A stretch of 64,000 nucleotides of DNA from Pseudomonas yangonensis (GTDB taxonomy: Bacteria > Pseudomonadota > Gammaproteobacteria > Pseudomonadales > Pseudomonadaceae). A program made the position numbers and the translations under genes. The DNA is taken from assembly GCF_009932725.1 (NCBI RefSeq), contig NZ_BLJU01000012.1, positions 162,752 to 226,751 of the forward strand, in the 5' to 3' direction. Under the pieces are notes generated by a model, which was not told where the DNA came from, searched no databases, and worked only from the letters and a program-made list of their open reading frames with translations. Every line of letters starts with the position of its first letter. Position 1 is the first letter of the stretch. Of this stretch, positions 50,594-58,411 are shown piece after piece.

Positions 50594-51073
50594 TCAGCCC
50601 TTCAGCGCAGCCTCGATCCTGGCGATGTCGATCTTGCCCATGGTCATCATTGCCTCGAAGGCGCGCTTGGCCGCTGCACGGTCCGGGCTGGCGATGGCAG
50701 CGCTGAGAATACGCGGCGTGATCTGCCATGAGATGCCCCACTTGTCCCTGCACCAGCCGCATTCACTGGCCTGGCCGCCGTTGTCGATGATCGCGTGCCA
50801 GAGGCGGTCCGTCTCGGCCTGATCGTCGGTGGCGACCTGAAACGAGAACGCCTCGCTGTGCTGGAACGCCGGACCGCCGTTGAGGCCCAGGCAGGGGATG
50901 CCCATCACCTTGAACTCGACCGTCAGCACATCGCCCTGCTGGCCGGAGGGGTAGTCGCCAGGGGCGTGATGCACGGCCAGCACGGCACTGTCGGGGAAGG
51001 TTTCGGCGTAGAAGGTCGCAGCCTCCAGCGCGTCGCGGTCGTACCAAAGGCAGATGGTGTTCTTGCTGGTCAT
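50594..51073 (-). CDS. VOC-superfamily (PhnB/YjdN-like) protein
   Basis: A 159-aa protein of the glyoxalase/VOC fold, PhnB-like subgroup. It starts MTSKNTICLWYDRDALEAAT and continues FYAETFPDSAVLAVHHAPGD, then GLNGGPAFQHSEAFSFQVAT, GGQASECGWCRDKWGISWQI and MMTMGKIDIARIEAAL. PhnB-like proteins are often misnamed 3-demethylubiquinone methyltransferases; the activity of this group is unknown. GGAG lies 7 nt before the ATG at 51073. The 139-bp gap upstream shows no clear signal. Confidence 0.85.
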   Translation of the reverse strand: MTSKNTICLWYDRDALEAATFYAETFPDSAVLAVHHAPGDYPSGQQGDVLTVEFKVMGIPCLGLNGGPAFQHSEAFSFQVATDDQAETDRLWHAIIDNGGQASECGWCRDKWGISWQITPRILSAAIASPDRAAAKRAFEAMMTMGKIDIARIEAALKG

Positions 51074-51212
51074 CCTCAATCTCCTCGGTGAGGGGGATGG
51101 ACCCGGAAGTCTAGACCGGTGTAGTGGTTGCCGCCGCCTGCCCGATGACCTGTCGCGACAAACGCAGGTTCCGTAGCAGGCGACGCGCAGGCCCCATCAC
51201 AATCGCGCAAGG

Positions 51213-51578
51213 TTATGGCGCTACGTCCTGAGGCAGTGGCTCCGCGCTGTCGAAGATGCCATGCTGTTCAGCCTGCTCACAGGCAGTGAACGCCGCTGCC
51301 TCGATGTGGTAGACCTGCGGTTCTTCCGAAAAGTAGTTTTCCAGAGCCATCATGAACTGCCTATGGTCTTCACTCGCCTCGAAGCCCGGCGTGTGATCCT
51401 CAAGGGTTTGCCAGCGCACTATCAGGTTGAACCGCTCTGGTGTTTCGATACCTTGCGCCAACATGTGGCCGTGGTAGCCCTTGGCGCGGCGCAGCAAGGG
51501 CGCGACCTCGGCGAATGCCTGTCTGAACTGCTCAATCCGCTCCCGGTGAACGGGCAGCAGGGCGATTTCATAGATCAT
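51213..51578 (-). CDS. Antibiotic biosynthesis monooxygenase (ABM) domain protein
   Basis: A 121-aa dimeric alpha+beta barrel protein starting MIYEIALLPVHRERIEQFRQ, with FNLIVRWQTLEDHTPGFEAS and FMMALENYFSEEPQVYHIEA. ABM-like proteins bind quinones, haem or polyketide intermediates. GAGG is 8 nt before the ATG at 51578. It lies 28 bp downstream of the quinone oxidoreductase gene on the same strand, so the pair is probably one operon under ArsR control and may act on quinone-type compounds. Confidence 0.8.
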   Translation of the reverse strand: MIYEIALLPVHRERIEQFRQAFAEVAPLLRRAKGYHGHMLAQGIETPERFNLIVRWQTLEDHTPGFEASEDHRQFMMALENYFSEEPQVYHIEAAAFTACEQAEQHGIFDSAEPLPQDVAP

Positions 51579-51606
51579 GTGTAATTCCTCGGGCTGAGTT
51601 TGATGG

Positions 51607-52596
51607 TCAGACACTGGCACTGACGAGCTGAGCCTGTGGCTCGACGGCAATCGCGATCTTCCCCCGCAGGCCGTTGTTGGGGCTCTCCAGCAGCGCATGG
51701 GCACGCGAGATGTCGGCAAGGGAGTAGACGGCGCCGACGTGTGGCCGCAGTTGGCCGCGTTCGACCAGTGCGCTCAGCTCATCGAGCTTGCCGCGGTTCT
51801 GTCGGGTGAAGACAAAGTGGTAACTCGCGTTCTTGCCCCAGGCCTGAATAAGGTTTTGCGGTTTGGCGATGTCCACGATCGAAACCACGCGGCCCAGTTG
51901 TGCGAGGGCGTCGGGGCTGCGTGACAAGGTGTCGCCGCCTATGGTGTCGAATATCACGTTGACGCCCTGGCCGGCGGTTTCCCGCAGGATGGCGTCGACG
52001 TAGTCCTCCTGCTCGTAGTCGATGACGACGTCGGCACCCAGGCTGCGGGCGAACTCGAAGTTCGCTTCGCGCACGGTGGTGAACACCCGGGCACCCATGG
52101 CTTTTGCCAGTTGGATCGCCACATGACCGACGCCTCCGGCACCGCCGTGTATCAGGATGCTCTCGCCCACCTTGAGCTCGGCGCGTACCACCAGTGCCTC
52201 CCAGGCCGTGCCGCCCACCAGGGTCAGGGTGGCCGCTTCGAGGTGGCTCAGTGAGTCAGGTTTCTTGCCGATGATGCTTTCGTCCGCGACGTGGTACTCG
52301 GCGTAGCTGCCGGGGCCGTCGAAGATCTGCGGGGTGTACCAGACTTCGTCGCCTGGCACGAAGCTCGTCACACCCGGACCGACCGCTTCGACCACACCGG
52401 ATACGTCATGCCCGGTAATGGCCGGAAGGGGGACGTAGTCGACATAGTCGCCGCGACGTACCTGGTAATCCAGCGGGTTGATGGAGGTGGCGTGAACGCG
52501 GACCAGCACCTGCCGTGCCTGCGGCACCGGCTTGGGTGCTTCGCGAAGCTCGAACGATTCCGGGCCGCCAAATGAGTTGAGTATCTGCGCTTTCAT
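51607..52596 (-). CDS. Zinc-independent MDR quinone oxidoreductase
   Basis: A 329-aa medium-chain dehydrogenase/reductase: [52 protein letters not shown], the NADPH-binding [20 protein letters not shown], and [13 protein letters not shown]. The zinc-binding residues of alcohol dehydrogenases are absent, so it is an NADPH:quinone or enone reductase. Two of the three ArsR-type operators lie immediately upstream (52625-52644 and 52715-52734), so the operon is likely repressed by the adjacent ArsR. It is followed by the ABM gene. Confidence 0.88.
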   Translation of the reverse strand: MKAQILNSFGGPESFELREAPKPVPQARQVLVRVHATSINPLDYQVRRGDYVDYVPLPAITGHDVSGVVEAVGPGVTSFVPGDEVWYTPQIFDGPGSYAEYHVADESIIGKKPDSLSHLEAATLTLVGGTAWEALVVRAELKVGESILIHGGAGGVGHVAIQLAKAMGARVFTTVREANFEFARSLGADVVIDYEQEDYVDAILRETAGQGVNVIFDTIGGDTLSRSPDALAQLGRVVSIVDIAKPQNLIQAWGKNASYHFVFTRQNRGKLDELSALVERGQLRPHVGAVYSLADISRAHALLESPNNGLRGKIAIAVEPQAQLVSASV

Positions 52597-52624
52597 GTCA
52601 TGTTCCTCGTTTCGCTAAAAAGGG

Positions 52625-52644
52625 ATATCGGTATTTTTCGATAT
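52625..52644 (-). promoter_or_regulatory. ArsR-type operator 1
   Basis: ATATCGGTATTTTTCGATAT, 28 bp before the quinone oxidoreductase start. It is one of three near-identical 20-bp sites (consensus ATATCGG-ATTT--CGATAT) flanking this ArsR gene. Confidence 0.7.
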
Positions 52645-52714
52645 ACGTTAATGGAAAAATTTGCAGCTCTTTCCCTATGCTCCGACTCGTCGCAAGCCTG
52701 TTGATCGAAAAGAA

Positions 52715-52734
52715 ATATCGGGATTTTTCGATAT
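52715..52734 (-). promoter_or_regulatory. ArsR-type operator 2
   Basis: ATATCGGGATTTTTCGATAT, 90 bp upstream of operator 1 and just after the arsR stop (52750). Two spaced sites could allow cooperative repression or looping. Confidence 0.6.
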
Positions 52735-52749
52735 TAATAGGTAAAGCGA

Positions 52750-53052
52750 TTACAGCTCTTTTCCTATCAACTCGGCCAGAGCACTGATGGTTTCTTCATT
52801 GCGCTTGTAGTACGTCCATTGACCGATACGCCTGACTTTGACCAGACCTGCTCGGTGCAGAGTGGCAAGGTAGTCGGACACCGTCGATTGCGAGAGGCCG
52901 ACGCCTTCCTGAATGCTACTGACGCAGACCCCCACCTCGTGAACGTCTCCTTCATCCTGCGGAGGGAAGTTCTTCGCGGGATCCTTCAGCCCCTTGAGAA
53001 TTTCAAGGCGCGTACGGTTCGAGAGGGCTTTGAAGATTTCGATCAGTTCCAT
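52750..53052 (-). CDS. ArsR-family transcriptional repressor
   Basis: A 100-aa winged-helix repressor: MELIEIFKALSNRTRLEILK, GVCVSSIQEGVGLSQSTVSD, YLATLHRAGLVKVRRIGQWT and YYKRNEETISALAELIG. It has only one cysteine, not a metal-thiolate set, so it is more like the redox/organic-signal members than the arsenic sensors. Its promoter has TTGACA, 16 bp and TATTAT (53086-53059) overlapped by the third operator, and the calculated start of transcription falls on the ATG, so the mRNA may be leaderless. It probably represses itself and the quinone oxidoreductase/ABM operon. Confidence 0.87.
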   Translation of the reverse strand: MELIEIFKALSNRTRLEILKGLKDPAKNFPPQDEGDVHEVGVCVSSIQEGVGLSQSTVSDYLATLHRAGLVKVRRIGQWTYYKRNEETISALAELIGKEL

Positions 53053-53058
53053 GGCGCG

Positions 53059-53086
53059 ATAATATCGGTATTTACCGATATGTCAA
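53059..53086 (-). promoter_or_regulatory. arsR promoter with overlapping operator 3
   Basis: -35 TTGACA (53086-53081), 16-bp spacer, -10 TATTAT (53064-53059) on the minus strand. ATATCGGTATTTACCGATAT (53062-53081), a near-perfect palindrome, covers the spacer. Transcription would start about 7 nt after the -10, at the start codon. Confidence 0.7.
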
Positions 53087-53147
53087 TGCGCAAATTCATC
53101 ATGTCTCGGGCTCAGTCGCTGCTGGCAGCCGTCACCTCGCGGGTTGC

Positions 53148-53912
53148 TCAGGCGCTCACCCAGCGCTGCCTGGCCCAGCCACTCAAGGCATCCACCGCCA
53201 GCACCAGCAGGAGCATGGCCAGGATCACGGTGGCGGCCTGGGCTTCCTGGAACAGGCTGAGCGACATGTAGAGCATCTGCCCGAGGCCGCCGGCGCCGAC
53301 GAAGCCGAGCACGCTGGCCATGCGGATGTTGTTTTCCCAACGGTACAGGGTGTAGGCAACCAGTTGCGGCCAGACGCCGGGCAGGGTGCCGTAGCAGAAG
53401 GCAAGCATGCGTCCGCCGCCGCTTTCGCGGATGGCGTCGGCCGGCTCGCGTGGCGTGTTCTCCAGCGCTTCGGCGAACAGGCGACCGAGCACGCCTGCGG
53501 TGTGCAGGGCCAGGGCCAGGGTGCCGGCGTTGGGGCCCAGGCCAGCAGCCAGCACCATCAGCGCCGCCCAGACCAGTTCGGGAATGGCGCGCAGGGCATT
53601 GAGCAGCAGGCGTGTGGCGTGCAGGGCGATAGCGCCGAAGCGCCCGGCGGCCGGTAGCGCCAGGGCCAGGCCGAGCAGGGCGGCGAGCAATGTGCCGATG
53701 GCGGACATGGCCAGGGTTTCCAGCGCGCCGCGGCCGATGGCCTGCAGGTGCGCGGCGGAGACGTCCGGCTGCAGGAAGCCGCCGGCGTACTGGCGCATCT
53801 GCGCCAGGCTGTCGCCGGCCACCAACGCGCCGAGGTCGATGCCCAGGTAGAGGAACGAGGCGATCACCGCGCCGAGGAGGGCGGCGAACAGGATCAGATT
53901 GCCGGCTCTCAT
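53148..53912 (-). CDS. PhnE-type ABC transporter permease (second)
   Basis: A 254-aa inner-membrane permease of the phosphonate/oxyanion family with about six helices. The EAA loop region reads [23 protein letters not shown], diagnostic of PhnE-like proteins. The start at 53912 overlaps the previous permease stop (ATGA), and the ATPase and binding protein lie upstream, all coupled. It is paralogous to 53909-54736. The substrate is unknown: phosphonate or, judging by the binding protein, a selenium or other oxyanion. Confidence 0.85.
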   Translation of the reverse strand: MRAGNLILFAALLGAVIASFLYLGIDLGALVAGDSLAQMRQYAGGFLQPDVSAAHLQAIGRGALETLAMSAIGTLLAALLGLALALPAAGRFGAIALHATRLLLNALRAIPELVWAALMVLAAGLGPNAGTLALALHTAGVLGRLFAEALENTPREPADAIRESGGGRMLAFCYGTLPGVWPQLVAYTLYRWENNIRMASVLGFVGAGGLGQMLYMSLSLFQEAQAATVILAMLLLVLAVDALSGWARQRWVSA

Positions 53913-54736
53913 GTCAGCCTCGCGCGCAGCAGGCGGCTGAACTGGTCGGCCAGCAGTACCAGCAGCAGGAAGGTGAGCAGCATGTTCGCCACTTCGCCGC
54001 CGGCGAACATGCGCAGTGACAGGTCGATCTGTTGGCCCAGCCCGCCGGCACCGACGAAGCCCATCACCACCGAGGCGCGGATGGCGCATTCCCAGCGGTA
54101 CACGGTATAGGAGAGCATTTCCCCGGCGGCATTGGGCAGCACGCCGTAGGCGAAAGCGGTCAGCCGGCTGCTACCGGCGCCCAGTAGCGCGCGGGTGGGG
54201 CGGGCGTCGACCGATTCGAAGATTTCCGCATACACCTTACCGAGCATGCCGGCGTAGGTGATGGCGATGGCCAGTACCCCGGCGGTGGGGCCGAGGCCGA
54301 CGGCGCGGACGAACAGCAGCGCCCAGACGATCTCCGGCACGCTGCGCAGGAAGATCAGCAGCCCGCGTACCGGCCAGCGCGCCAGGTTCGCCCACCAGGC
54401 CGGGCGGCCACCGCGGTGCACGGCCGACAGCGACAGCGCACGGCTTGCCAGCAGTGCGGCGGGAATGGCGATCAGCAGCGCCAGGCTCATGCCGGCGGTG
54501 GCGATGGCCAGGGTTTCCAGGGTGGCGCGGCCGAGCAAGGCGAGGAACTCGGCGTCATGCGCCGGCGGCCAGAAACCGGCGAGGAAGTTGCCCATGGCGC
54601 GGGTGTTGTCGCCATCGACCAGCACGGCCAGGTCCAGCTCGCTCAGGCTCAGACCCGGCCACAATAACAACAGCGCCAGCGCGGTGATCAGCAGGCGTGG
54701 AAGGGCGGCGGGGTCGCGTGAGGCGGTGTTCAGCAT
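53909..54736 (-). CDS. PhnE-type ABC transporter permease (first)
   Basis: A 275-aa inner-membrane permease: [20 protein letters not shown], about six helices, [22 protein letters not shown] and the EAA loop [25 protein letters not shown]. It overlaps the ATPase gene by 7 nt and the second permease by 4 nt, so all are coupled. Two permease subunits from distinct genes implies a heterodimeric channel, as in several phn and sulphonate systems. Confidence 0.85.
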   Translation of the reverse strand: MLNTASRDPAALPRLLITALALLLLWPGLSLSELDLAVLVDGDNTRAMGNFLAGFWPPAHDAEFLALLGRATLETLAIATAGMSLALLIAIPAALLASRALSLSAVHRGGRPAWWANLARWPVRGLLIFLRSVPEIVWALLFVRAVGLGPTAGVLAIAITYAGMLGKVYAEIFESVDARPTRALLGAGSSRLTAFAYGVLPNAAGEMLSYTVYRWECAIRASVVMGFVGAGGLGQQIDLSLRMFAGGEVANMLLTFLLLVLLADQFSRLLRARLT

Positions 54737-55530
54737 CGCGGGATATGCGTCGGTTGCGGCTGTACGGGCGAGCTGGGCGTGGCCTGCAACTGCTCGTTCA
54801 TGTAGAGCGCTTCCAGCTGGGCAGGCTGCACCTCACCGGCCGGCAGGTCGAAGGCGATGCGCCCGTCGCGAATACCGATCACCCGCGGGAAGTGCGCCAG
54901 CGCCAGGTCGACGGCATGCAGGCTGGCCAGCAGGGTCATGCCGCGCTCGGCGGCCTCGCGGTTGAGCACGGCCAGGGTGTGGCCGGCCAGCACCGGGTCC
55001 ATGGCCGAGACCGGTTCGTCGGCGAGGATCAGTTCCGGCGACTGGTACAGCACGCGGGCGATGCCGACGCGCTGCAACTGGCCACCGGAGAGCTGGTCGC
55101 AACGCTGGTAGAGCTTGTCGGCGATATCCAGACGTGCCAGGGCGGCCTGGGCACCGCCGGCATCCAGCGGATGCAGCAGGTTGATCAGGCCCTTGGCCAA
55201 TGACCACTGGCCAAGCTTGCCGGCCAGCACGGCGGTGACCACGCGTTGACGCGGTGGCAGCGGCGGCGCCTGGTGGATCAGGCCGATGCGTGCGCGCAGA
55301 CGCTGGCGCTGGCGGGTAGCCAGGCGCCAGGGGTTGTGTTGCAGCAGGTCGATCTCACCGTGCGTGGGTTGCAGGCTGGTGGCCAGCAGGCGCAGCAGAG
55401 TGGTCTTGCCGGCACCTGAGGGCCCGATGATGGCCACCCGTTCGCCGGGGCTGACCTCGAGATCGATGTTTTTCAGCGCAACCTTGCCGTTGGCGTGGGC
55501 CAGGCCCACGCCACGCAGGGCGATGCTCAC
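54730..55530 (-). CDS. PhnC-type ABC transporter ATP-binding protein
   Basis: A 266-aa ABC ATPase: Walker [22 protein letters not shown]-loop [14 protein letters not shown], signature [15 protein letters not shown], Walker [15 protein letters not shown] and the H-loop [12 protein letters not shown]. It is PhnC-like. The start overlaps the binding-protein stop (ATGA at 55527-55530). It powers import of the solute delivered by the 55527-56378 protein. Confidence 0.9.
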   Translation of the reverse strand: MSIALRGVGLAHANGKVALKNIDLEVSPGERVAIIGPSGAGKTTLLRLLATSLQPTHGEIDLLQHNPWRLATRQRQRLRARIGLIHQAPPLPPRQRVVTAVLAGKLGQWSLAKGLINLLHPLDAGGAQAALARLDIADKLYQRCDQLSGGQLQRVGIARVLYQSPELILADEPVSAMDPVLAGHTLAVLNREAAERGMTLLASLHAVDLALAHFPRVIGIRDGRIAFDLPAGEVQPAQLEALYMNEQLQATPSSPVQPQPTHIPRC

Positions 55531-56378
55531 TTGAGCAGGCCGGCGGCGCGAGCGGCTTCTTCGATGCCTTCGTAGTTTTCAGGCTTGGTCTCGATGAAGC
55601 GGCTGGCGGCCTGCAGGTCGAGAATCGCCTTGTGCTCGGGCTTGGCCGGGTCGAGGGCGAGGAAGGCGCTCTTGATCTTCGCCTGCAGGTCGGCGTCGAG
55701 GTTGCCGCGCACGGTCCAGTTGTAGTCGTAGTAGGTCGGGGTGGTGGCGAAGACCTTGACCTTGTCGGTATCGACCTTGCCGCCATCGACCAGCTTCTGC
55801 CAGACCGAGGCGTTGAGCACGCCGGCGTCGGCCTTGCCGGCCTGTACCCAGGCTGCGGTGGCGTCGTGGGCGCCGGAATAGGCCACGCGGCTGAAGAAGT
55901 CTTCCGGCTTGATGCCGTCCTGCAGCATGAAGTAGCGCGGCATCAGGCTGCCGGAGGTGGAAGACACCGAGCCGAAGGCGAAGGTCTTGCCCTTGAGGTC
56001 CTGCAGCGATTTGACGGCCGGGTCGGAGGTGATGAACTTGCTGGTGAACTCGGCGTCCTGTTCACGCTGTACCAGAGGCACGGCGTTGCCGGTCTTCAGG
56101 TGCGCCTGGACGAAGGTGAAGCCGCCCAGCCAGGCCATGTCGATACGGTCGGCCGCCAGCGCCTCGACCACGGCGGCGTAGTCGGCCACCGGCACGAACT
56201 CGACCTTCATGCCCAGTTCCTTTTCCAGGTAGGCACCCAGCGGCTTGAACTTGCGCAGCAGTTCGGTGGGGGCTTCGTCGGGGATGGCCGAGACCTTGAG
56301 GACGTCGGCGGCTTGCGTGAATACAGCGGATACGGACAGGGCGATACCGGCGGCGAGCGCCAGGGTGTTCTTGAACAT
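55527..56378 (-). CDS. PhnD-like periplasmic oxyanion-binding protein (putative selenate/phosphonate)
   Basis: A 283-aa substrate-binding protein with a signal peptide ending FTQA and then [20 protein letters not shown]. It has [32 protein letters not shown], and [19 protein letters not shown], a PhnD-like phosphonate/oxyanion fold. The [15 protein letters not shown] opening is what I associate with the putative selenate-transport group rather than the E. coli PhnD type, so the substrate is left open. GGAG is about 7 nt before the start. First gene of a four-gene operon; divergent from the tartronate reductase gene. Confidence 0.85.
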   Translation of the reverse strand: MFKNTLALAAGIALSVSAVFTQAADVLKVSAIPDEAPTELLRKFKPLGAYLEKELGMKVEFVPVADYAAVVEALAADRIDMAWLGGFTFVQAHLKTGNAVPLVQREQDAEFTSKFITSDPAVKSLQDLKGKTFAFGSVSSTSGSLMPRYFMLQDGIKPEDFFSRVAYSGAHDATAAWVQAGKADAGVLNASVWQKLVDGGKVDTDKVKVFATTPTYYDYNWTVRGNLDADLQAKIKSAFLALDPAKPEHKAILDLQAASRFIETKPENYEGIEEAARAAGLLK

Positions 56379-56507
56379 GTCGGATTCTCCGGTTCAATAG
56401 CGGGGAAGGCGCGCGCAGTATAGTGGCGCGACGCCGCGCTTGCAGCACGCATGCGCTGACTCCGGGGTTAATATGCGCGTTGAATAGGAAACTGCCTGGA
56501 GCTCTCG

Positions 56508-57398
56508 ATGACCGCAACGCTGCCCGCCCTGGCCTTCGCCGGGATCGGCCTGATGGGCCTGCCGATGACCCGCCGCCTGCTCGCCGCAGGCTATCCACTG
56601 ACGCTCTGGAACCGCACGCCGCACAAATGCGCGCCGCTGCTGGAGCTGGGGGCGCATCGCGTGGAGACCCCTGCCGAACTGTGCCGTGATGCCAGCGTGG
56701 TGATGCTCTGCCTGGCCAATACCGAGGTGGTGCGCGAGGTGGTGTTCGGCCCGGGCGGCATCGTCGAGGGCGCGCGGCCGGGGCAGTTGCTGGTGGATTT
56801 CTCCAGCCTGGAACCGGCGGCTACCCGTGAGATGGCGGCAGAACTGGAGGCGCGTACCGGCATGCGCTGGGTGGATGCCCCGGTGTCCGGCGGCACGCCC
56901 GGCGCCGATGCCGGCACGCTGGCGATCATGGCTGGCGGCCGCGAAGAGGACGTGGAGCGCGTGCGCCCGGTGCTGGCGCATCTGGGCCAGCGTCTGACGC
57001 GCATGGGCGAGGTGGGCGCCGGGCAGGTGACCAAGGTGTGCAACCAGATGATCGTCGCCTGCAACGCGCTGGTGATCGCCGAGGTGGTGGCCCTGGCCGA
57101 GCGCTCCGGCGTCGACGCCAGCCTGATTGCGCCGGCTTTGGCCGGTGGCTTCGCCGATTCCAAGCCGCTGCAGATCCTCGCCCCGCAGATGGCCGCCAGC
57201 CAGTTCGATCCGATCAAATGGCACGTGCGCACGCTGCTCAAGGATCTCGACACCGCGGTCAAACTATCCCGCGAGCAGGGCAGCGCCACGCCCATGAGCG
57301 GCCTGGCCGCACAGCTGATGCGTCTGCACGGCAGCCAGGGAAACCTGGAGCGCGACCCGGCCACGCTGGTGGAACTGCTGCGCGAGCAGTGCCCATGA
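56508..57398 (+). CDS. Beta-hydroxyacid dehydrogenase (tartronate semialdehyde reductase/HIBADH type)
   Basis: A 296-aa NAD(P)-dependent dehydrogenase: FAGIGLMGLPMTRRLLAAGY (Rossmann), LWNRTPHK, DFSSLEPAATREM, the substrate loop DAPVSGGTPGADAGTLAIMAGG, and GQVTKVCNQMIVACNALVIAE with the catalytic lysine. It fits tartronate semialdehyde reductase (GarR/GlxR) or 3-hydroxyisobutyrate dehydrogenase. The overlap with a hydroxypyruvate isomerase gene favours the glyoxylate/glycerate branch. No glyoxylate carboligase (gcl) lies nearby. GGAG is 6 nt upstream of the ATG. Confidence 0.87.
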   Translation: MTATLPALAFAGIGLMGLPMTRRLLAAGYPLTLWNRTPHKCAPLLELGAHRVETPAELCRDASVVMLCLANTEVVREVVFGPGGIVEGARPGQLLVDFSSLEPAATREMAAELEARTGMRWVDAPVSGGTPGADAGTLAIMAGGREEDVERVRPVLAHLGQRLTRMGEVGAGQVTKVCNQMIVACNALVIAEVVALAERSGVDASLIAPALAGGFADSKPLQILAPQMAASQFDPIKWHVRTLLKDLDTAVKLSREQGSATPMSGLAAQLMRLHGSQGNLERDPATLVELLREQCP

Positions 57399-58180
57399 AG
57401 ATCGCTGTCAACCTGTCCATGCTGTTCACCGAACTGCCGCTGCGCGAGCGTGTGCTGGCGGCGATGCGTGCGGGGTTCGATGGCGTGGAGATCCAGTTTC
57501 CCTACGAGCTGCCGGCCATCGCCCTGAAGGAAGTGCTGGAGCTCAGCGGCATGCCACTGGTGCTGATCAACGTGCCGGCGGGCGACCTGATGACGGGCGG
57601 CCCCGGTCTGGCCAGCGTGCCGGCGTGCCAGGCCGAGTTCGACGCTGCGCTGCAGGAGGCGCTGACCTACGCCGCCATGGTGCGCCCGACCTGCATCAAC
57701 GTGCTGCCGGGGCGCCTGGCCGAATGCGTGAGCCGCGAGCAGGCATTGGCGTGTCTGGTCGCTAACCTGCGCAAGAGCGCCGAGGCGTTCTCCACACTGG
57801 GCATTCGTGTGCTGGTCGAGGCGATCAACCCCATCGACATGCCGGACTTTGTGATCAACACGCCGGAGCATCTCGTTGAGCTGCTACGTGCGGTCGATCA
57901 CCCGAATCTGGCGGCGCAATACGACCTCTATCACATGGCGCGCCAGGAGCTGGACGTGGCCGCCGGCATGCGCCTGCTGGCCGGGCACATTGGTCATGTG
58001 CAGTTCGCCGATGTGCCGGGGCGCGGCGCGCCGGGCAGCGGTGAGCTGGATTTTGCGCCGATGCTCGAAACCCTGTATGAGACCGGATACCGCGGCTGGC
58101 TTGGGGCCGAATACAAGCCGGGTGAGGCGGGTACGCAGGCGAGCCTGGGTTGGTTGCCGGGGTTCAAGGCCGGAGTGTGA
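57395..58180 (+). CDS. hyi: Hydroxypyruvate isomerase family protein
   Basis: A 261-aa TIM-barrel isomerase interconverting hydroxypyruvate and tartronate semialdehyde. It has MKIAVNLSMLFTELPLRERV, FDGVEIQFPYELPA, LINVPAGDLMTGGPGLAS, VLVEAINPIDMPDFVI (metal-binding Glu), and QYDLYHMARQELDVA and HIGHVQFADVPGRGAPGSGE near the end. It overlaps the reductase gene by 4 nt, so the two are coupled. The pair lacks gcl; hydroxypyruvate must come from elsewhere. Its end faces a REP-like cluster and the divergent MHYT protein gene. Confidence 0.88.
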   Translation: MKIAVNLSMLFTELPLRERVLAAMRAGFDGVEIQFPYELPAIALKEVLELSGMPLVLINVPAGDLMTGGPGLASVPACQAEFDAALQEALTYAAMVRPTCINVLPGRLAECVSREQALACLVANLRKSAEAFSTLGIRVLVEAINPIDMPDFVINTPEHLVELLRAVDHPNLAAQYDLYHMARQELDVAAGMRLLAGHIGHVQFADVPGRGAPGSGELDFAPMLETLYETGYRGWLGAEYKPGEAGTQASLGWLPGFKAGV

Positions 58181-58187
58181 GTGTTTG

Positions 58188-58250
58188 ATCGCGGCTGAAG
58201 CCGCTCCTACAGATACCCACCGATTTCGTAGGAGCGGCTTTAGCCGCGAT
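58188..58250. repeat. REP-like inverted pair, second copy
   Basis: Arms 58188-58210 and 58228-58250, 23 bp, with one mismatch (TGAAG against TAAAG). Same element as at 38064-38126, with the same orientation relative to the CCCGGAT palindrome that follows. Confidence 0.75.
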
Positions 58251-58301
58251 GAGATATCAGACTCAGGCAACGGCCAAGCAACGACAAGGTGCGCGAGCTT
58301 T

Positions 58302-58323
58302 CCCCGGATTGCATCCGGGCTAC
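58302..58323. repeat. CCCGGAT palindrome, second copy
   Basis: CCCCGGATTGCATCCGGGC-TAC, the same palindrome as at 38149-38170, about 52 bp after the REP-like pair. At 38 kb the two are closer together. Confidence 0.65.
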
Positions 58324-58330
58324 GCCGCTG

Positions 58331-58393
58331 GTCGCGGCTAAAGCCCCTCCCACAGGGCGGCGCGATTGTTGTAGGAGGCGCTTTAGCGGCGAG
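58331..58393. repeat. Diverged third REP-like pair
   Basis: GTCGCGGCTAAAGCCCCTCC (58331-58350) and GTAGGAGGCGCTTTAGCGGC (58371-58390) form a related, more diverged inverted pair. The 58181-58411 gap between convergent genes consists of these repeats and holds nothing else I recognise. Confidence 0.6.
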
Positions 58394-58411
58394 CTTATGC
58401 TCAAAGACAGC

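Noticed and set aside
53148..56378. Naming the ABC operon phnCDE outright
   Set aside because: The fold is PhnCDE-like, but no phosphonate-cleavage genes are present and the binding protein may belong to the selenate-type group, so symbols were withheld.
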